Shown piece after piece: positions 27,237 to 36,039 of a stretch of 64,000 bases of DNA; positions within the stretch are counted from its first letter, which is position 1; each line of letters begins with the position of its first letter. Below the pieces are notes generated by a model that was not told where the DNA came from, made no database searches, and worked only from the letters and a program-made list of their open reading frames with translations. The stretch is taken from NCBI GenBank assembly GCA_022508985.1, contig JAFLUA010000011.1:1-64000 (forward strand), in the 5' to 3' direction. Origin of the DNA: Muribaculaceae bacterium (GTDB lineage: Bacteria > Bacteroidota > Bacteroidia > Bacteroidales > Muribaculaceae). A program made the position numbers and the translations under genes.

Positions 27237-27773
27237 ATGGCACTGATAATACCTCTTCGCGGCTTCACCCCTAAAATTGGCGAAGACTGCTTTTTGGCTG
27301 AAAATGCAAGCGTAATAGGCGACGTTACGATGGGCGACGGTTGCTCTATATGGTTTAACACGGTGTTGCGCGGCGACGTAAACACCATCACCATAGGCAA
27401 TCGCGTAAATATACAAGACGGCTCGGTTCTTCACACCCTCTACCAAAAATCAACGATAGAGATAGGCGATGACGTATCGATAGGCCATAATGTAACGATT
27501 CACGGGGCTAAGATACGCGATTTCGCACTCATAGGTATGGGCGCCGTCGTTATGGACGATGCCGAAGTAGGCGAAGGAGCCATTGTAGCTGCCGGGGCCG
27601 TAGTGTTGTCGCGTACTAAGATAGGACCTAACGAAATGTGGGGCGGCGCGCCTGCCAAATTCATAAAAATGGTCGACCCTGAACAGTCGCGCGAAATAAA
27701 TCAGAAAATAGCACGTAATTATCTCATGTACAGTAAATGGTATAGCGAAGGAGGCGACCTTACGAAAGAATGA
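27237..27773 (+). CDS. Gamma-class carbonic anhydrase family protein
   Basis: This 178-aa left-handed beta-helix protein has hexapeptide repeats (for example ENASVIGDVTMGDGCSIW, then DDVSIGHNVTIHGA). The three zinc His of gamma carbonic anhydrases are present in SVLHTLYQ, IGHNVTIH and the nearby turn. It resembles the short CaiE/YrdA type, which lacks the acidic loop of the archaeal enzyme Cam, so carbonic anhydrase activity is plausible but not certain. It starts 12 bp after the aminopeptidase P gene and overlaps the aspartate kinase gene by 4 bp. Confidence 0.88.
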   Translation: MALIIPLRGFTPKIGEDCFLAENASVIGDVTMGDGCSIWFNTVLRGDVNTITIGNRVNIQDGSVLHTLYQKSTIEIGDDVSIGHNVTIHGAKIRDFALIGMGAVVMDDAEVGEGAIVAAGAVVLSRTKIGPNEMWGGAPAKFIKMVDPEQSREINQKIARNYLMYSKWYSEGGDLTKE

Positions 27774-29080
27774 AAGTATTAAAATTTGGTGGCACATCGG
27801 TAGGCTCGGCGACTCGTATTAAACACGTTGCCGACCTTATATGTCGCGAGCAAGGCAATATTGTAGTATTATCGGCAATGTCGGGCACTACGAATTCGCT
27901 TGTTGAAATTGCCGAATATCTCTACAAAGGCAATGTTCCGGGTGCTCAAGAGACTCTCAATGCACTCGAAACAAAATATGCCGACGTCATAGAGCAGCTA
28001 TTGTCGTCAACCGACATGAAGGCCAATGCACGCGCTATCATCGACCGCACTTTTGCTCTACTGCGTTCGTTTTTCAGAGCCCCCTTGACCGAAGCCGGTG
28101 AAAAAGAAATTCTCGCCCAAGGAGAACTCATCTCTACCGTCCTGATGCAGTGCTATTTGTGCGAGAAAGGTATCAATTCGGTTTTATTGCCGGCGCTCGA
28201 TTATATGAAAACGATGCAAAACGGCGAACCCGATATGCAACATATTTCCACACGCCTTCACCGATTGCTCGACCTCGATGCCGGCGCCGACATTTATATA
28301 ACCCAAGGCTATATATGCCGCAACGAGCGTGGAGGCGTCGACAACCTCAAACGTGGCGGAAGCGACTATACGGCATCGATAATAGGCGCTGTCCTCGATG
28401 TTGAGGAAATACAGATATGGACCGATATCGATGGCATGCATAACAACGACCCAAGATATGTTGACAACACAAAACCGGTGAGTAGTCTGCACTTTGAAGA
28501 AGCAGCCGAGCTCGCTTATTTCGGCGCTAAAATACTTCACCCCTCGTGCGTACTACCGGCGAAATTACATAACATACCCGTGCGCCTATTAAACACGCTT
28601 CAACCCGAAGCTGCCGGCACTCTCATATATAACGCCGCGCCCGACGGAAAATTAAAAGCTATTGCAGCAAAAGATAATATCACCGCAATAAAAATCAAAT
28701 CGGGCCGCATGTTATTAGCCTACGGTTTTTTGCATAAAGTATTCGAAACATTTGAAAATCACCGTACGAGCATCGACATGATAGCCACCTCGGAAGTCGG
28801 CGTAAGCATAAGCATAGACGACGACTCAAGACTCGCCGCCATTGTCGACGACTTGAAGCAATTCGGCACCGTTAGTGTCGACCGAGACATGGTGATAATA
28901 TGCGTTGTGGGCGACCTTGAGTGGCAAAACTGCCGCTACCAGGCACAAGTTCTTGACGCTCTTGCCGACATTCCTGTGAGAATGATATCGTACGGCGGCA
29001 GCAACTACAATATCTCAGTGCTTGTGCGCAAAGAAGATAAGATACACGCGCTCAAAGCTTTGAGCAAAAAATTATTTTGA
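27770..29080 (+). CDS. lysC: Aspartate kinase (monofunctional)
   Basis: This 436-aa protein phosphorylates aspartate, the entry step to lysine, threonine, methionine and diaminopimelate for the cell wall. It begins with the signature KFGGTSVGSATRIKH. The kinase domain follows, with GGVDNLKRGGSDYTA and IWTDIDGMHNNDPR. Tandem ACT domains (about 300-436, for example SIDMIATSEVGVSISIDD) are where amino acids give feedback control. It is not fused to homoserine dehydrogenase. The ATG overlaps the previous stop (ATGA). Confidence 0.94.
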   Translation: MKVLKFGGTSVGSATRIKHVADLICREQGNIVVLSAMSGTTNSLVEIAEYLYKGNVPGAQETLNALETKYADVIEQLLSSTDMKANARAIIDRTFALLRSFFRAPLTEAGEKEILAQGELISTVLMQCYLCEKGINSVLLPALDYMKTMQNGEPDMQHISTRLHRLLDLDAGADIYITQGYICRNERGGVDNLKRGGSDYTASIIGAVLDVEEIQIWTDIDGMHNNDPRYVDNTKPVSSLHFEEAAELAYFGAKILHPSCVLPAKLHNIPVRLLNTLQPEAAGTLIYNAAPDGKLKAIAAKDNITAIKIKSGRMLLAYGFLHKVFETFENHRTSIDMIATSEVGVSISIDDDSRLAAIVDDLKQFGTVSVDRDMVIICVVGDLEWQNCRYQAQVLDALADIPVRMISYGGSNYNISVLVRKEDKIHALKALSKKLF

Positions 29081-29098
29081 ATAAAAAAAACTACTACA

Positions 29099-29395
29099 AT
29101 GGTAAAACATATCGTAATGTTTCGTCTCAATGCCGAAGGCGAAAAATTGGCACAACTTGCAGGCGATTTCAAAAAAGCAATAGAAGCTCTACCCGCAAAA
29201 ATAGAAGCACTTAAATTGGTGGAAGTTGGCATCAACGACGGGCCTGCACAAGGCAACTGGCATATCGTTCTCACAGCTATATGCGACGATTACCAGGCTC
29301 TCGACACATACTCAGCGCACCCCGAGCACCTCGCATGCGTCGCTATAATAAAAGCTGACGTTGCATCGCGTGCTTGCGTTGATTATTTAGAATGA
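29099..29395 (+). CDS. Dabb-domain (stress-responsive alpha/beta barrel) protein
   Basis: This 98-aa single-domain protein is of the dimeric alpha/beta barrel (Dabb) type. It opens with the conserved VKHIVMFRL, contains LVEVGINDGPA, and ends with YSAHPEHLACVAIIKADVASRACVDYLE. Family members are small dimers, some of them enzymes, and most are uncharacterised; no substrate can be named. It follows aspartate kinase by 18 bp. Its last 9 bases overlap the end of the convergent DUF1573 gene. Confidence 0.85.
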   Translation: MVKHIVMFRLNAEGEKLAQLAGDFKKAIEALPAKIEALKLVEVGINDGPAQGNWHIVLTAICDDYQALDTYSAHPEHLACVAIIKADVASRACVDYLE

Positions 29396-29974
29396 GAGTA
29401 AATCGTCGATAAAGTTCTGTATCTTCTCATTGGTTTGGTCGCGCGGGTCTATACCCTCGTCGGTGTAATAACCTTTCTCCGAGGTTTTCCCGTCGACAAA
29501 ATCACGCATCGACCCGGTTTTTGTAGTCTGCTCGTGCCATAGCTGTTCATAGTCGCGAGTATAGTCGGCATTGGGCACCACATTGGTGTCGAAGCGTAGT
29601 TCACGCCATGCCGAGTCGGCAAAATTACCATAGCACCACACATAGTGCTTCACATAGCCCGTATTCTTTATGGTATTGAAACCCAAGTGGATAAAGCCTT
29701 TTCTTTTAGGGAGTATTACTATCGGAAGGTCGTCGTGCGGCACAAGGCAGCCGCAAGTAGTCTGTATTTCACGTATAAACAACGTGTTTTCCGAAGTATT
29801 CTCTATTTCATAAGTAATACCCATCATTTCACCCTGTATTACAGGATAATAGTGTCTAACTTGATCGATAATCTCAACAGAAACAGGCCCCAATTTCTTT
29901 TCGCATGCTACAAAAGAAAGAGAGAGCACAGAGATTACAATTCCCGTTAATATTTTGTTTATTTTGACAGACAT
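29387..29974 (-). CDS. DUF1573-type lipoprotein
   Basis: This 195-aa protein has a lipoprotein signal (VLSLSFVAC, about 15-24), which predicts an outer- or inner-membrane anchor. The middle is an Ig-like DUF1573 domain (GITYEIENTSENTLFIREIQ, TCGCLVPH, KRKGFIHLGFNT). The TTCGC motif is typical of this Bacteroidetes family, whose function is unknown. It is the last gene of the minus-strand polysaccharide-like cluster, 27 bp downstream of the DUF4838 gene. The coding end overlaps the convergent Dabb gene. Confidence 0.8.
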   Translation of the reverse strand: MSVKINKILTGIVISVLSLSFVACEKKLGPVSVEIIDQVRHYYPVIQGEMMGITYEIENTSENTLFIREIQTTCGCLVPHDDLPIVILPKRKGFIHLGFNTIKNTGYVKHYVWCYGNFADSAWRELRFDTNVVPNADYTRDYEQLWHEQTTKTGSMRDFVDGKTSEKGYYTDEGIDPRDQTNEKIQNFIDDLLSF

Positions 29975-30001
29975 TATTTATGTTGGCTATACTGGTAAAT
30001 T

Positions 30002-31735
30002 TCAATAACTTTCAATCTCATCTATTGCCATGGTGCTCACTTCGGGATTACGTACTAAGGTCACCGTAATGGGCCCTTTAACTACCGGCGGTAATTCAAA
30101 ATCGACAAAAGAGTGGCCCGAATGTGTCGCCAACTTTTCAGGCTCATAAGAGGCAAGTTTTACACCTCCTATCTTGAGTATTACTTGCTGCGGGAAAGCG
30201 ATGCGATAAGCCGGGTTGCGAACAAGGCATACCCGCAAGTGCTGCATACCATCAACATAGGGCACCGAGATTGTCAACGACGGGTCGGCCGACGATATTA
30301 GATTGCCACAATGATAGTTCGACGGCAAACCGAGCAATCCATCTGTAAGTATCGATATATCAGAGTAATCGGGATCAAGCTTATTCAAAGGCGTAAGTTT
30401 AACTCCCTTGAGGCGGTCGATGCCGTTCATAGCCTCGGCATGATTATACATAAACGTATAATCTCTTATATAACTATCTATAGTCCAACAGCCTTCATTA
30501 TATACATCAATATCCTTTTTAGATAATTTGGCGAGGTCTTCGAGCATTGGTTTACAATCCTCAATATTTCCGCTAAGTCTCATCATTTCGAGGCGTGTCA
30601 GTTCAATAGCACTGCACAACAGTGATATTTCCTCTCTTTCAGCGCGACCGGCGTCATGCTTTAGTGTCTGCAAATTGTTGTAGAACACGTTAAAAGCCTC
30701 CTCCGGAAGATATGTCTTCAAAGCGGCTTGGACACCATCGTATAGCGGCAATTCCTTGGCAGTAGCAATAGCGTAATCTTCTTGAGCTATCATAAAGTCG
30801 GCTATCGTTTCACCTGTTACCGGATAAAAATCTTCGCACAACGACTTTAACAACGAGCGCCAATCATTTGAAGGATTCTCTGTGAGAAGTGCCAAAATAT
30901 GCGTTTTCAAACGGCTGAGCGAGCTATAGTCGGTGCCGCTTCCATTAAAGAAGACGCCTTTTACACCATTACGGAGGTAGAGCTGAAGTCGACGCTGCAT
31001 AACCTCGAAAACAGGGAATGGAGTGAAATAATCATCGAAGTTATTCACATAATCCCATATATATATGCGGTCGGTTTTTGTTGCCCATGCCGCCAAGAGA
31101 CGCTCGAATGCTGCTTCTTTAGGCGTTGCAACGGCAGCAAAAGGATAATCCATAGTTGAGATAAGGACTCCTGTATTTTCCGGCATGTGTTGGGTCGGTA
31201 TGCTGCTTGTTGTGCGATAGTGAGAGGTGAAGAAATAGTGATTAGGAAAGCGCGTTGCCAATCGTCGCACCATGTCGAATACCGCAGGTGAAGCATCGGT
31301 GCTGGTGTTGCCTGCAGCACGACATTTGGGGCATGTGCATACGATATTGTTATCGTTAGGTAGTATGGCAAAACGAATGCCATCAGCATCGCCAAACGTA
31401 TTATCGATATACTTCTCGAAATATTCATACAATTGGTCCGACATAAAACAGAACTGGTCGTGCACCGTCTGGCCGTTACGCTTGGCATAAATGGTTTGCG
31501 ACGGCTGGGCCGGCAACATTAGCCACAAATTATGGCCCCAAATACCCCAATCGGTATCTACGCTATTAAGGCCCAATTGTGCTCCTTCTTTAGAATTTCC
31601 TTCGGGAAGATAAATCTCTCTGTATTCAAACGCCGCATCTCGCACCACACGCTGCTCCGCGCGCATATTGTTGCAACCGCTCAACGCGAGGAGCATTGCT
31701 CCGCAAATAACGCTTAATATCGTATACCTAATCAT
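30002..31735 (-). CDS. DUF4838-domain lipoprotein, glycoside-hydrolase-like
   Basis: This 577-aa protein has a lipoprotein signal with the lipobox LALSGC (Cys at about 20). The main domain (about 60-330) matches DUF4838, a TIM-barrel-like family related to glycoside hydrolases. It shows a CTCPKC motif (about 134-139) that may bind metal, DRIYIWDYVNNFDDYFTPFP, and GVKGVFFNGSGTDYSSL. The C-terminal 200 residues look helical and then beta-rich. A surface or periplasmic role in trimming or binding a polysaccharide fits its position after a glycosyltransferase and an outer-membrane barrel gene. No DUF4838 substrate is established that I can name. Confidence 0.8.
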   Translation of the reverse strand: MIRYTILSVICGAMLLALSGCNNMRAEQRVVRDAAFEYREIYLPEGNSKEGAQLGLNSVDTDWGIWGHNLWLMLPAQPSQTIYAKRNGQTVHDQFCFMSDQLYEYFEKYIDNTFGDADGIRFAILPNDNNIVCTCPKCRAAGNTSTDASPAVFDMVRRLATRFPNHYFFTSHYRTTSSIPTQHMPENTGVLISTMDYPFAAVATPKEAAFERLLAAWATKTDRIYIWDYVNNFDDYFTPFPVFEVMQRRLQLYLRNGVKGVFFNGSGTDYSSLSRLKTHILALLTENPSNDWRSLLKSLCEDFYPVTGETIADFMIAQEDYAIATAKELPLYDGVQAALKTYLPEEAFNVFYNNLQTLKHDAGRAEREEISLLCSAIELTRLEMMRLSGNIEDCKPMLEDLAKLSKKDIDVYNEGCWTIDSYIRDYTFMYNHAEAMNGIDRLKGVKLTPLNKLDPDYSDISILTDGLLGLPSNYHCGNLISSADPSLTISVPYVDGMQHLRVCLVRNPAYRIAFPQQVILKIGGVKLASYEPEKLATHSGHSFVDFELPPVVKGPITVTLVRNPEVSTMAIDEIESY

Positions 31736-31756
31736 GGTTAAGTGTTTTTATCAGCA

Positions 31757-34573
31757 TCAAAACGCAACATGCATTTGAAGCCCTATGCTATAGATATTTC
31801 TGAATGAATCGACAACTTTTCCATCTTCGCGCTGGTAGGGGCTATAACAAGTGTTCCACGATCCCGACAATCCTAAATAGAGGTTGTGCGTAAACATCCA
31901 TTGTATATCAAAGCCCAACATAGCGTTGGAATGTGAGAAATTTTGCAATGCCGTCTGCTCGTAGAATGTAAGTTCGGGGAAAGAGCCAAAGCCGGCAGCA
32001 ATACCAACCGAAGATATATTGTCGTCGTTGACAAATATTTTGCCTTTCCAGCCTACATTATAGAAGATACTCTTATTCAATAAGATAGCATCTAACGAGA
32101 GCGAAGTATAAATTCTATCCCATGTTTTAGCCACCGAAGGAGTTACCAAAAACATATTGTAGTTATTTGTCTCGACAATAGCCCTGTCGTCATCGCCGAG
32201 ATATAAATACGATTGCGGTGTCAGGCGATAACCCGCACGCAATGAGATTACCCAATTGCGATTTGCGGTATACGACAACGAGGCATTAACACCCCATTTA
32301 TTGAAGTATCGCAACGAATAAGCGCCATTAAGCATCATGCTCCAGCGGTGATTAAACGTATGATCCCATTGCGCCATAAACTCCAAGCCAACACCGCCGG
32401 AATTATGTTCGCCATCTATGTGGTATCCGTCGATGCCTTTATAGCTAATCTGCCCCATGAAGGTATCGCGTTTTCCCAAGCGACTATAGGAGAATGTGGC
32501 AAGCGAATAGAGGTGCGCTATCGCCGACAGGTCCTCGGAGCGATTATCGTAAGTGGCATAGGTGTACGACACATCGACACGATTGCGATAGCCACGGAAG
32601 CGCAGATAACGCATGTGCTGATACCATTCCAATTGCTCTGCATTGCTCGGGTCATAATTGTCATGCTGATACTTATAGGCCAAATCGTATTGCTTTAGCT
32701 GTTCATGAGCAAGGCCTTTGAGATAGAGCATTTCGGTATTGACGGGGTCATATTCAAGAGCTTTATCCAGTTTTTCGAGTGCGCGGTCGGGCATTTTTTC
32801 TTTGAGCAGTTCAACGGCCCATTCTTGTGTTATGCCGGAGTGAGCATTTATTAGCTGCGGATTGATAAATTCATCATCTTCTTCGCGCGGTTTCAGTAGC
32901 TCAAGCGCCTCGTCTTCGCGATTTCGTTGCTGCAGCGCCACGGCCTCCTTTACTATAAAATATGGCACGTTGGGATATAATTCGTATGCGCGGTCGGCAT
33001 AATCTACAAATTTATCGTTCAGCTTTAAGGTCTGTGACATATTCACGCAAGTGCGCAAAGCAACTTCGCTGTCGGGCACTACCGATAGCAAGTCTTCAGC
33101 CTCTTTTAAAGCCCCTTTATAGTTCTCCACCTCGATAAGGGCCTTCAGCCTGGTTGCTGCCACATCTTCGTATGCCGACCCGAAACGTCGACGATAAGGC
33201 TCTCTGAGAAGACTTGCAAACTCATATAGCTCACGCGCCTCATCAAAGCGATTTAATTGTCCGAGAATCATTATTTGCCGCGAAACGGCCGATGGCCACG
33301 ACTCGCTGTCGGGGTTCATCATTGTTATCGCACGCTGCAAATATGTCGAAGCATCGCGCCACTGCTCATCGGCCATACTGCGATTTGCGAGTTCGACCAT
33401 CATCAGGGCATATTCTTCTGTGATATCTTCGTCTTGCGGGTTCAACTCATATAGCTTGACAAGGAGCCTGTATGTCGCCTGCTCGTTGCCAAAACGTTTT
33501 TCCAAAGCATACTCTTTCATTATGAGGTCGGCCGTCTGTCCGTCTTTACGATACGCTTCATTCAACCAATGTTTTGCATCATCGTAGTAGCCTCGAGTGA
33601 TAGAGGTGTTCAAGAGATATGTAAGGGCCTCGCGGTCGCCTGTGATGTCATATAGGCGGCCAGTAACGTCATAGGGGTCTTTCATGCGCGCATCATTGGC
33701 TGCCTCACGAAGCAGGTTGTTATATAGCGGACCCGAATTTCTATTCTGTTTTACAAATGCCAAGGCCCTGGTATAATAGCCCATTTCACCCATAATGCTG
33801 GCAGCACGGCGCACAAGGTCGACATTGCCGGGGAAACGTGCAAGACCGCGATTTGCGGTACCGATGGCACGTTCATACTCTCCCAAGCGCTCGTATATGC
33901 CAACGAGCTCTATATAATATTCCAGATTATCCGGGTCGAGGTCAAGCCAATTTTCGAGAGTGGCAGCCGACTCGGTGAGCGAGGTGCGTTGAAGTCGCAC
34001 ATTCCAATTCTCGCGGTTGCGGTTGCTTAAGTCTTTGCGCACTACCGAATCTTGAGGATAGATGCGCGACAAGCGCTCGAGGGCCGATTCGGCCTCAACT
34101 TTGTGTCCTATTTTATTATACAGCGATATTTTGCGGCGCCACAAGTCGCGGTCATAGGGCTGGAATTCAAGCAACTCGTTAATATAGCAAATCGCACTTG
34201 AGTAGTGCTTAGAGTCGTCTTCCACATCGACAAGGACACGCTTGGCATGATAGTGTTGGTCGTTTTCCTGCACAGCCTTCACGAGGTTATAACGCGCCTG
34301 GTTAAGGTCGCCCTGTGCATAATAATAGTATCTACCATTGAGATAGCGGAGGTCGGGATCGTCGGGATAAAGCTCTAAGCCGTCGTCTATTTCACGCTTG
34401 GCCGCATCCCATGCATTAGCCTGTATATAGTCTTCAGCACGCCCCACATAGTAGCGCGACGTATGAAGATTTTTATCGCGTGCATACACCCCGCAGATGC
34501 TTATCAAAGAGAAAGCTACCGTGGCAACAAAACGCATTAGCGACGATATTCTATTTATCTTCAGTCGTTTCAC
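31757..34573 (-). CDS. TPR protein with C-terminal outer-membrane barrel (YaiO-like)
   Basis: This protein (938 aa from a GTG at 34573, or 926 aa from an ATG at 34537 that gives a neat signal peptide) begins with an export signal. About 560 residues of tetratricopeptide repeats follow (for example DAAKREIDDGLELYPDDPDLRYLNG, split here at 20: DAAKREIDDGLELYPDDPDL). The last 280 residues are a beta-barrel of the YaiO type, from RNRVDVSYTYATYDNRSEDL to the C-terminal QMHVAF. The TPR-plus-barrel plan is that of PgaA, BcsC and AlgK/AlgE, which carry exopolysaccharide across the periplasm and outer membrane. If the GTG start is used it overlaps the GT2 gene by 23 bp. With that synthase upstream, a polymer-export role is a reasoned inference. 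Confidence 0.82.
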   Translation of the reverse strand: MKRLKINRISSLMRFVATVAFSLISICGVYARDKNLHTSRYYVGRAEDYIQANAWDAAKREIDDGLELYPDDPDLRYLNGRYYYYAQGDLNQARYNLVKAVQENDQHYHAKRVLVDVEDDSKHYSSAICYINELLEFQPYDRDLWRRKISLYNKIGHKVEAESALERLSRIYPQDSVVRKDLSNRNRENWNVRLQRTSLTESAATLENWLDLDPDNLEYYIELVGIYERLGEYERAIGTANRGLARFPGNVDLVRRAASIMGEMGYYTRALAFVKQNRNSGPLYNNLLREAANDARMKDPYDVTGRLYDITGDREALTYLLNTSITRGYYDDAKHWLNEAYRKDGQTADLIMKEYALEKRFGNEQATYRLLVKLYELNPQDEDITEEYALMMVELANRSMADEQWRDASTYLQRAITMMNPDSESWPSAVSRQIMILGQLNRFDEARELYEFASLLREPYRRRFGSAYEDVAATRLKALIEVENYKGALKEAEDLLSVVPDSEVALRTCVNMSQTLKLNDKFVDYADRAYELYPNVPYFIVKEAVALQQRNREDEALELLKPREEDDEFINPQLINAHSGITQEWAVELLKEKMPDRALEKLDKALEYDPVNTEMLYLKGLAHEQLKQYDLAYKYQHDNYDPSNAEQLEWYQHMRYLRFRGYRNRVDVSYTYATYDNRSEDLSAIAHLYSLATFSYSRLGKRDTFMGQISYKGIDGYHIDGEHNSGGVGLEFMAQWDHTFNHRWSMMLNGAYSLRYFNKWGVNASLSYTANRNWVISLRAGYRLTPQSYLYLGDDDRAIVETNNYNMFLVTPSVAKTWDRIYTSLSLDAILLNKSIFYNVGWKGKIFVNDDNISSVGIAAGFGSFPELTFYEQTALQNFSHSNAMLGFDIQWMFTHNLYLGLSGSWNTCYSPYQREDGKVVDSFRNIYSIGLQMHVAF

Positions 34574-36017
34574 TATTATCTTTTTCTTTTTTTCTCTTAC
34601 CGAAACCTGTTCGACGAATTGTCTTCCATTCGGCTGTCCTCTGCGTGAGGAAGTTCCAATAACCTATCAACGAGAATGTTGTAATAATAGGATGGTATAT
34701 AAATGGCTCGAGTAACCCGGCCAAAATAAGCTTTAGATAACTTATAAATCGATGGCGCCACTTAACGGCGTTGGTTGCATAGTCGAATACCAAGACAACA
34801 AACGATAGCGACACCGAGAAGATATAAATCATACCGAAGATGAGCAACGCCGAGCTCCAATTGACAGCACCTATGAGGATAAGCCATATCATGAACACGA
34901 AACCCGAAGCCTCGAGTATCGGCGCTATAAATTCAAAAAGCCAGATGTACGGCAATATCACACCACCCGTGGGGCCATAGTTGATGTTGAAGAATAACTT
35001 TATGTGGTGCGACACGACTTCGCACAAGCCGCGGGCCCAACGCACACGCTGGCGATACAACATGTGAAGCGTCTCCGGCCCTTCAGTCCAGCAACACACT
35101 TGCGGAACCTGTGCCAAACGGAACTTCTGGCCCGAGTTCTTCATATACGTTACCATACGCAAAAGCATATCAACGTCTTCGGCCATTGATAATGAGTCGT
35201 AACCGCCCGACTTAACTACGACTTCGGTGTTGAATAGACCGAAACCACCCGATATATTCGGCAAGGCATTTATAGGCGACCAGCCCAATTTACCAATAAG
35301 GAATGAACGCATATACTCCAATTGCTGAAACAATGGTATCGGACTGAGGGATATACCCGGTTTGGTCACTGTACCATCCTCTACTTTACAGCCATTTAGA
35401 ATAAACATCGACGCCCCAACGCCCATCATGGGGTCGTGGCTATTTACCACAAGCCACATCATACGATAAAGCGCCATAGGCTCGATGATACAGTCTACGT
35501 CGGTCGACACAAAATATGGATTCGTGCACACGTTTATGCCGGCATTTGTTCCGTCGGCTTTACGTCCGCCGTGTTCTTTGTTTACTATTACCAGATTTTT
35601 ATACTGCTCGTTCTGCGAGCGCATAACGCTCGTAATAGGTTTTGAGGGCACTCGCATAGAGTTGGTAAACGGCACTTCTACGAGGTCGAACTCCTCTATT
35701 AATAACTCGAGGGTCTTATCGGTAGATTCATCGTTTACGATAATGACTTCAAAGTCGGGATAATATACCTGCAGCAATGAATGTACGTTCTCTATAATCG
35801 TCTTCTCCTCATTGTAAGCCGGCGCTATAATTGATACGGCAGGGGTGATAGGCGAAGCCTTGAGGATATAGCGTATAGTATCATCGTCGGGAAGATTGAT
35901 TTTGAGGCGGTTTTGTGCCCTTATACTCTGGATGGCAAGATAAAGCAACCACAGCATCGCCGCTATAGTATAGAAGAATACGGTGTATGAAAAGAGATAG
36001 TATATCTTAATCCACAT
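34551..36017 (-). CDS. Membrane glycosyltransferase family 2 (processive synthase-like)
   Basis: This 488-aa protein has an N-terminal membrane helix (about 5-30). A cytoplasmic GT2 domain follows, with VSIIAPAYNEEKTI (about 62-75), VNDESTDK, the metal-binding STDVDC (about 172-177), MAEDVDMLLR (about 275) and the QRVRWARG motif (about 326). Several C-terminal helices complete it. The D, DxD, ED and QxxRW motifs together mark processive beta-glycan synthases such as cellulose, hyaluronan and poly-GlcNAc synthases (PgaC-like). The polymer made cannot be told from sequence. It is flanked by the HEAT-repeat gene (22 bp upstream) and the TPR-barrel gene, and probably cotranscribed with both. Confidence 0.88.
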   Translation of the reverse strand: MWIKIYYLFSYTVFFYTIAAMLWLLYLAIQSIRAQNRLKINLPDDDTIRYILKASPITPAVSIIAPAYNEEKTIIENVHSLLQVYYPDFEVIIVNDESTDKTLELLIEEFDLVEVPFTNSMRVPSKPITSVMRSQNEQYKNLVIVNKEHGGRKADGTNAGINVCTNPYFVSTDVDCIIEPMALYRMMWLVVNSHDPMMGVGASMFILNGCKVEDGTVTKPGISLSPIPLFQQLEYMRSFLIGKLGWSPINALPNISGGFGLFNTEVVVKSGGYDSLSMAEDVDMLLRMVTYMKNSGQKFRLAQVPQVCCWTEGPETLHMLYRQRVRWARGLCEVVSHHIKLFFNINYGPTGGVILPYIWLFEFIAPILEASGFVFMIWLILIGAVNWSSALLIFGMIYIFSVSLSFVVLVFDYATNAVKWRHRFISYLKLILAGLLEPFIYHPIITTFSLIGYWNFLTQRTAEWKTIRRTGFGKRKKEKDNSETTEDK

Positions 36018-36039
36018 GCTGGTGTTGTTTTTTTACAAG

